A stretch of 5,555 nt of DNA from an uncultured Acidobacteriaceae bacterium. Lineage in GTDB: Bacteria; Acidobacteriota; Terriglobia; Terriglobales; Acidobacteriaceae. This document shows positions 5,151-5,555 of this stretch, one piece after another. The notes under the pieces are model-generated. The model searched no databases. It saw nothing but the letters and a program-made list of their open reading frames with translations, and was not told the DNA's origin. The translations under genes were made by a program, and so were the position numbers. The DNA lies in the NCBI GenBank assembly GCA_903842845.1, contig CAIMNN010000503.1, forward strand, positions 1 through 5,555, given 5' to 3'. Positions within the stretch are counted from its first letter, which is position 1. Each line of letters begins with the position of its first letter.

Positions 5151-5555
5151 ATGATCCTTGCCGACCCAGAACTTCGAAGCGTGAGCAGCGGCGTAAAGCC
5201 GAAGCGGTTGCCGAACCTGCGCGAGTTGGAAGGTTTTTTGAATTTGGCCAAGCGCAAGGCTGGCCTCAAAGGCGAGGTCAACGTCCTGCTCGCCACCGAC
5301 GCGCATCAGAAGGCGCTCAATAAACAATTCCGCGCGAAGGCGAAGACGACCGACGTGCTGTCGTTCCCCACGCCGGTCGGTATGGGCTACGCCGGCGACC
5401 TTTCAATCAGTTTGGCAGTTGCACGCAAGCAAGCCGCCGAGCAAGGGCACGCGCTTTTGACCGAGTTGAAGGTTCTCATCCTGCATGGAGTTCTGCATCT
5501 CGCCGGGCACGACCACGAAGCTGATGAGGGTGAGATGGCTGCGCTTGAAGAAAAG
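5151..5555 (+). CDS. ybeY: Endoribonuclease YbeY (rRNA maturation), 3' end outside window
   Basis: An open frame from ATG 5151 runs to the last base of the window without a stop (135 residues so far). It carries the YbeY core: TDVLSFPTP (67-75), GDLSISLAVARKQAAEQG (82-99) and the zinc motif LILHGVLHLAGHDHE, with H112, H116 and H122 at the same spacing as the metal-binding histidines of E. coli YbeY. R61 in LNKQFRAK matches the conserved arginine region. E. coli YbeY has about 155 residues, so probably only 10-25 are missing. YbeY is a zinc-dependent ribonuclease in 16S rRNA 3' maturation and ribosome quality control, and it commonly works with PhoH/YbeZ. An in-frame TAG at 5142-5144 rules out an earlier start. 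The ribosome site is poor (GGAG is 13 bases away, AGAG nearer). It begins only 25 bases after the toxin gene, with no terminator between. Confidence 0.95.
   Translation, partial: MILADPELRSVSSGVKPKRLPNLRELEGFLNLAKRKAGLKGEVNVLLATDAHQKALNKQFRAKAKTTDVLSFPTPVGMGYAGDLSISLAVARKQAAEQGHALLTELKVLILHGVLHLAGHDHEADEGEMAALEEK

Noticed and set aside
5132..5323. 63-codon plus-strand frame overlapping the start of ybeY
   Set aside because: It is out of frame with ybeY, Arg-rich and low in complexity; the ybeY frame carries the catalytic motif and runs to the window end.
4573..5327. Minus-strand open frames opposite the antitoxin, toxin and ybeY
   Set aside because: They lie antisense to three recognisable genes and show no domain or ribosome site of note.
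1..5555. CRISPR arrays, tRNA or rRNA genes, insertion sequences
   Set aside because: No regularly spaced short repeats, no cloverleaf-like or rRNA-like sequence, no transposase and no terminal inverted repeats flanking genes were found.

Overview
The window looks like a chromosomal segment of a moderately GC-rich Gram-negative bacterium. An acidobacterium (Terriglobia-like) is my best guess, from the style of the PhoH protein and the presence of stand-alone Roadblock/LC7 proteins. The taxonomic call is inference, not proof. There are eight supportable protein genes, no RNA genes, no CRISPR array and no transposase.

Left part (124-2593, minus strand): a compact four-gene operon, read right to left. 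It encodes a soluble Roadblock/LC7 protein, two tandem single-domain globins of the globin-coupled-sensor/protoglobin type (175 residues each, colinear without gaps, about 69% identical by hand count, both keeping the presumed proximal heme histidine), and a Roadblock/LC7 protein anchored by two N-terminal membrane helices. No GTPase, kinase, cyclase or methyl-accepting domain is fused or adjacent. The set reads as a candidate gas/redox or heme-sensing module wired to Roadblock scaffolds, and I know of no described system with this layout.

Middle (2594-3284): about 690 bases without a convincing gene. The part next to the operon (about 2625-2790) is very AT-rich and carries three palindromic elements. 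The rest is GC-richer and holds only scraps, including a short stretch resembling a TonB C-terminal domain.

Right part (3285-5555, plus strand): a complete PhoH-like ATPase (ybeZ-type), a strong rho-independent terminator, a Phd/YefM-type antitoxin and VapC-like PIN toxin pair with overlapping genes, then the start and catalytic core of ybeY (rRNA-maturation endoribonuclease), which runs off the window end. PhoH and YbeY are usual neighbours, so the toxin-antitoxin pair appears to be an insertion between them. It leaves ybeY 25 bases behind the toxin gene and cut off from phoH by the terminator. The AT-rich composition of the toxin gene supports separate acquisition.
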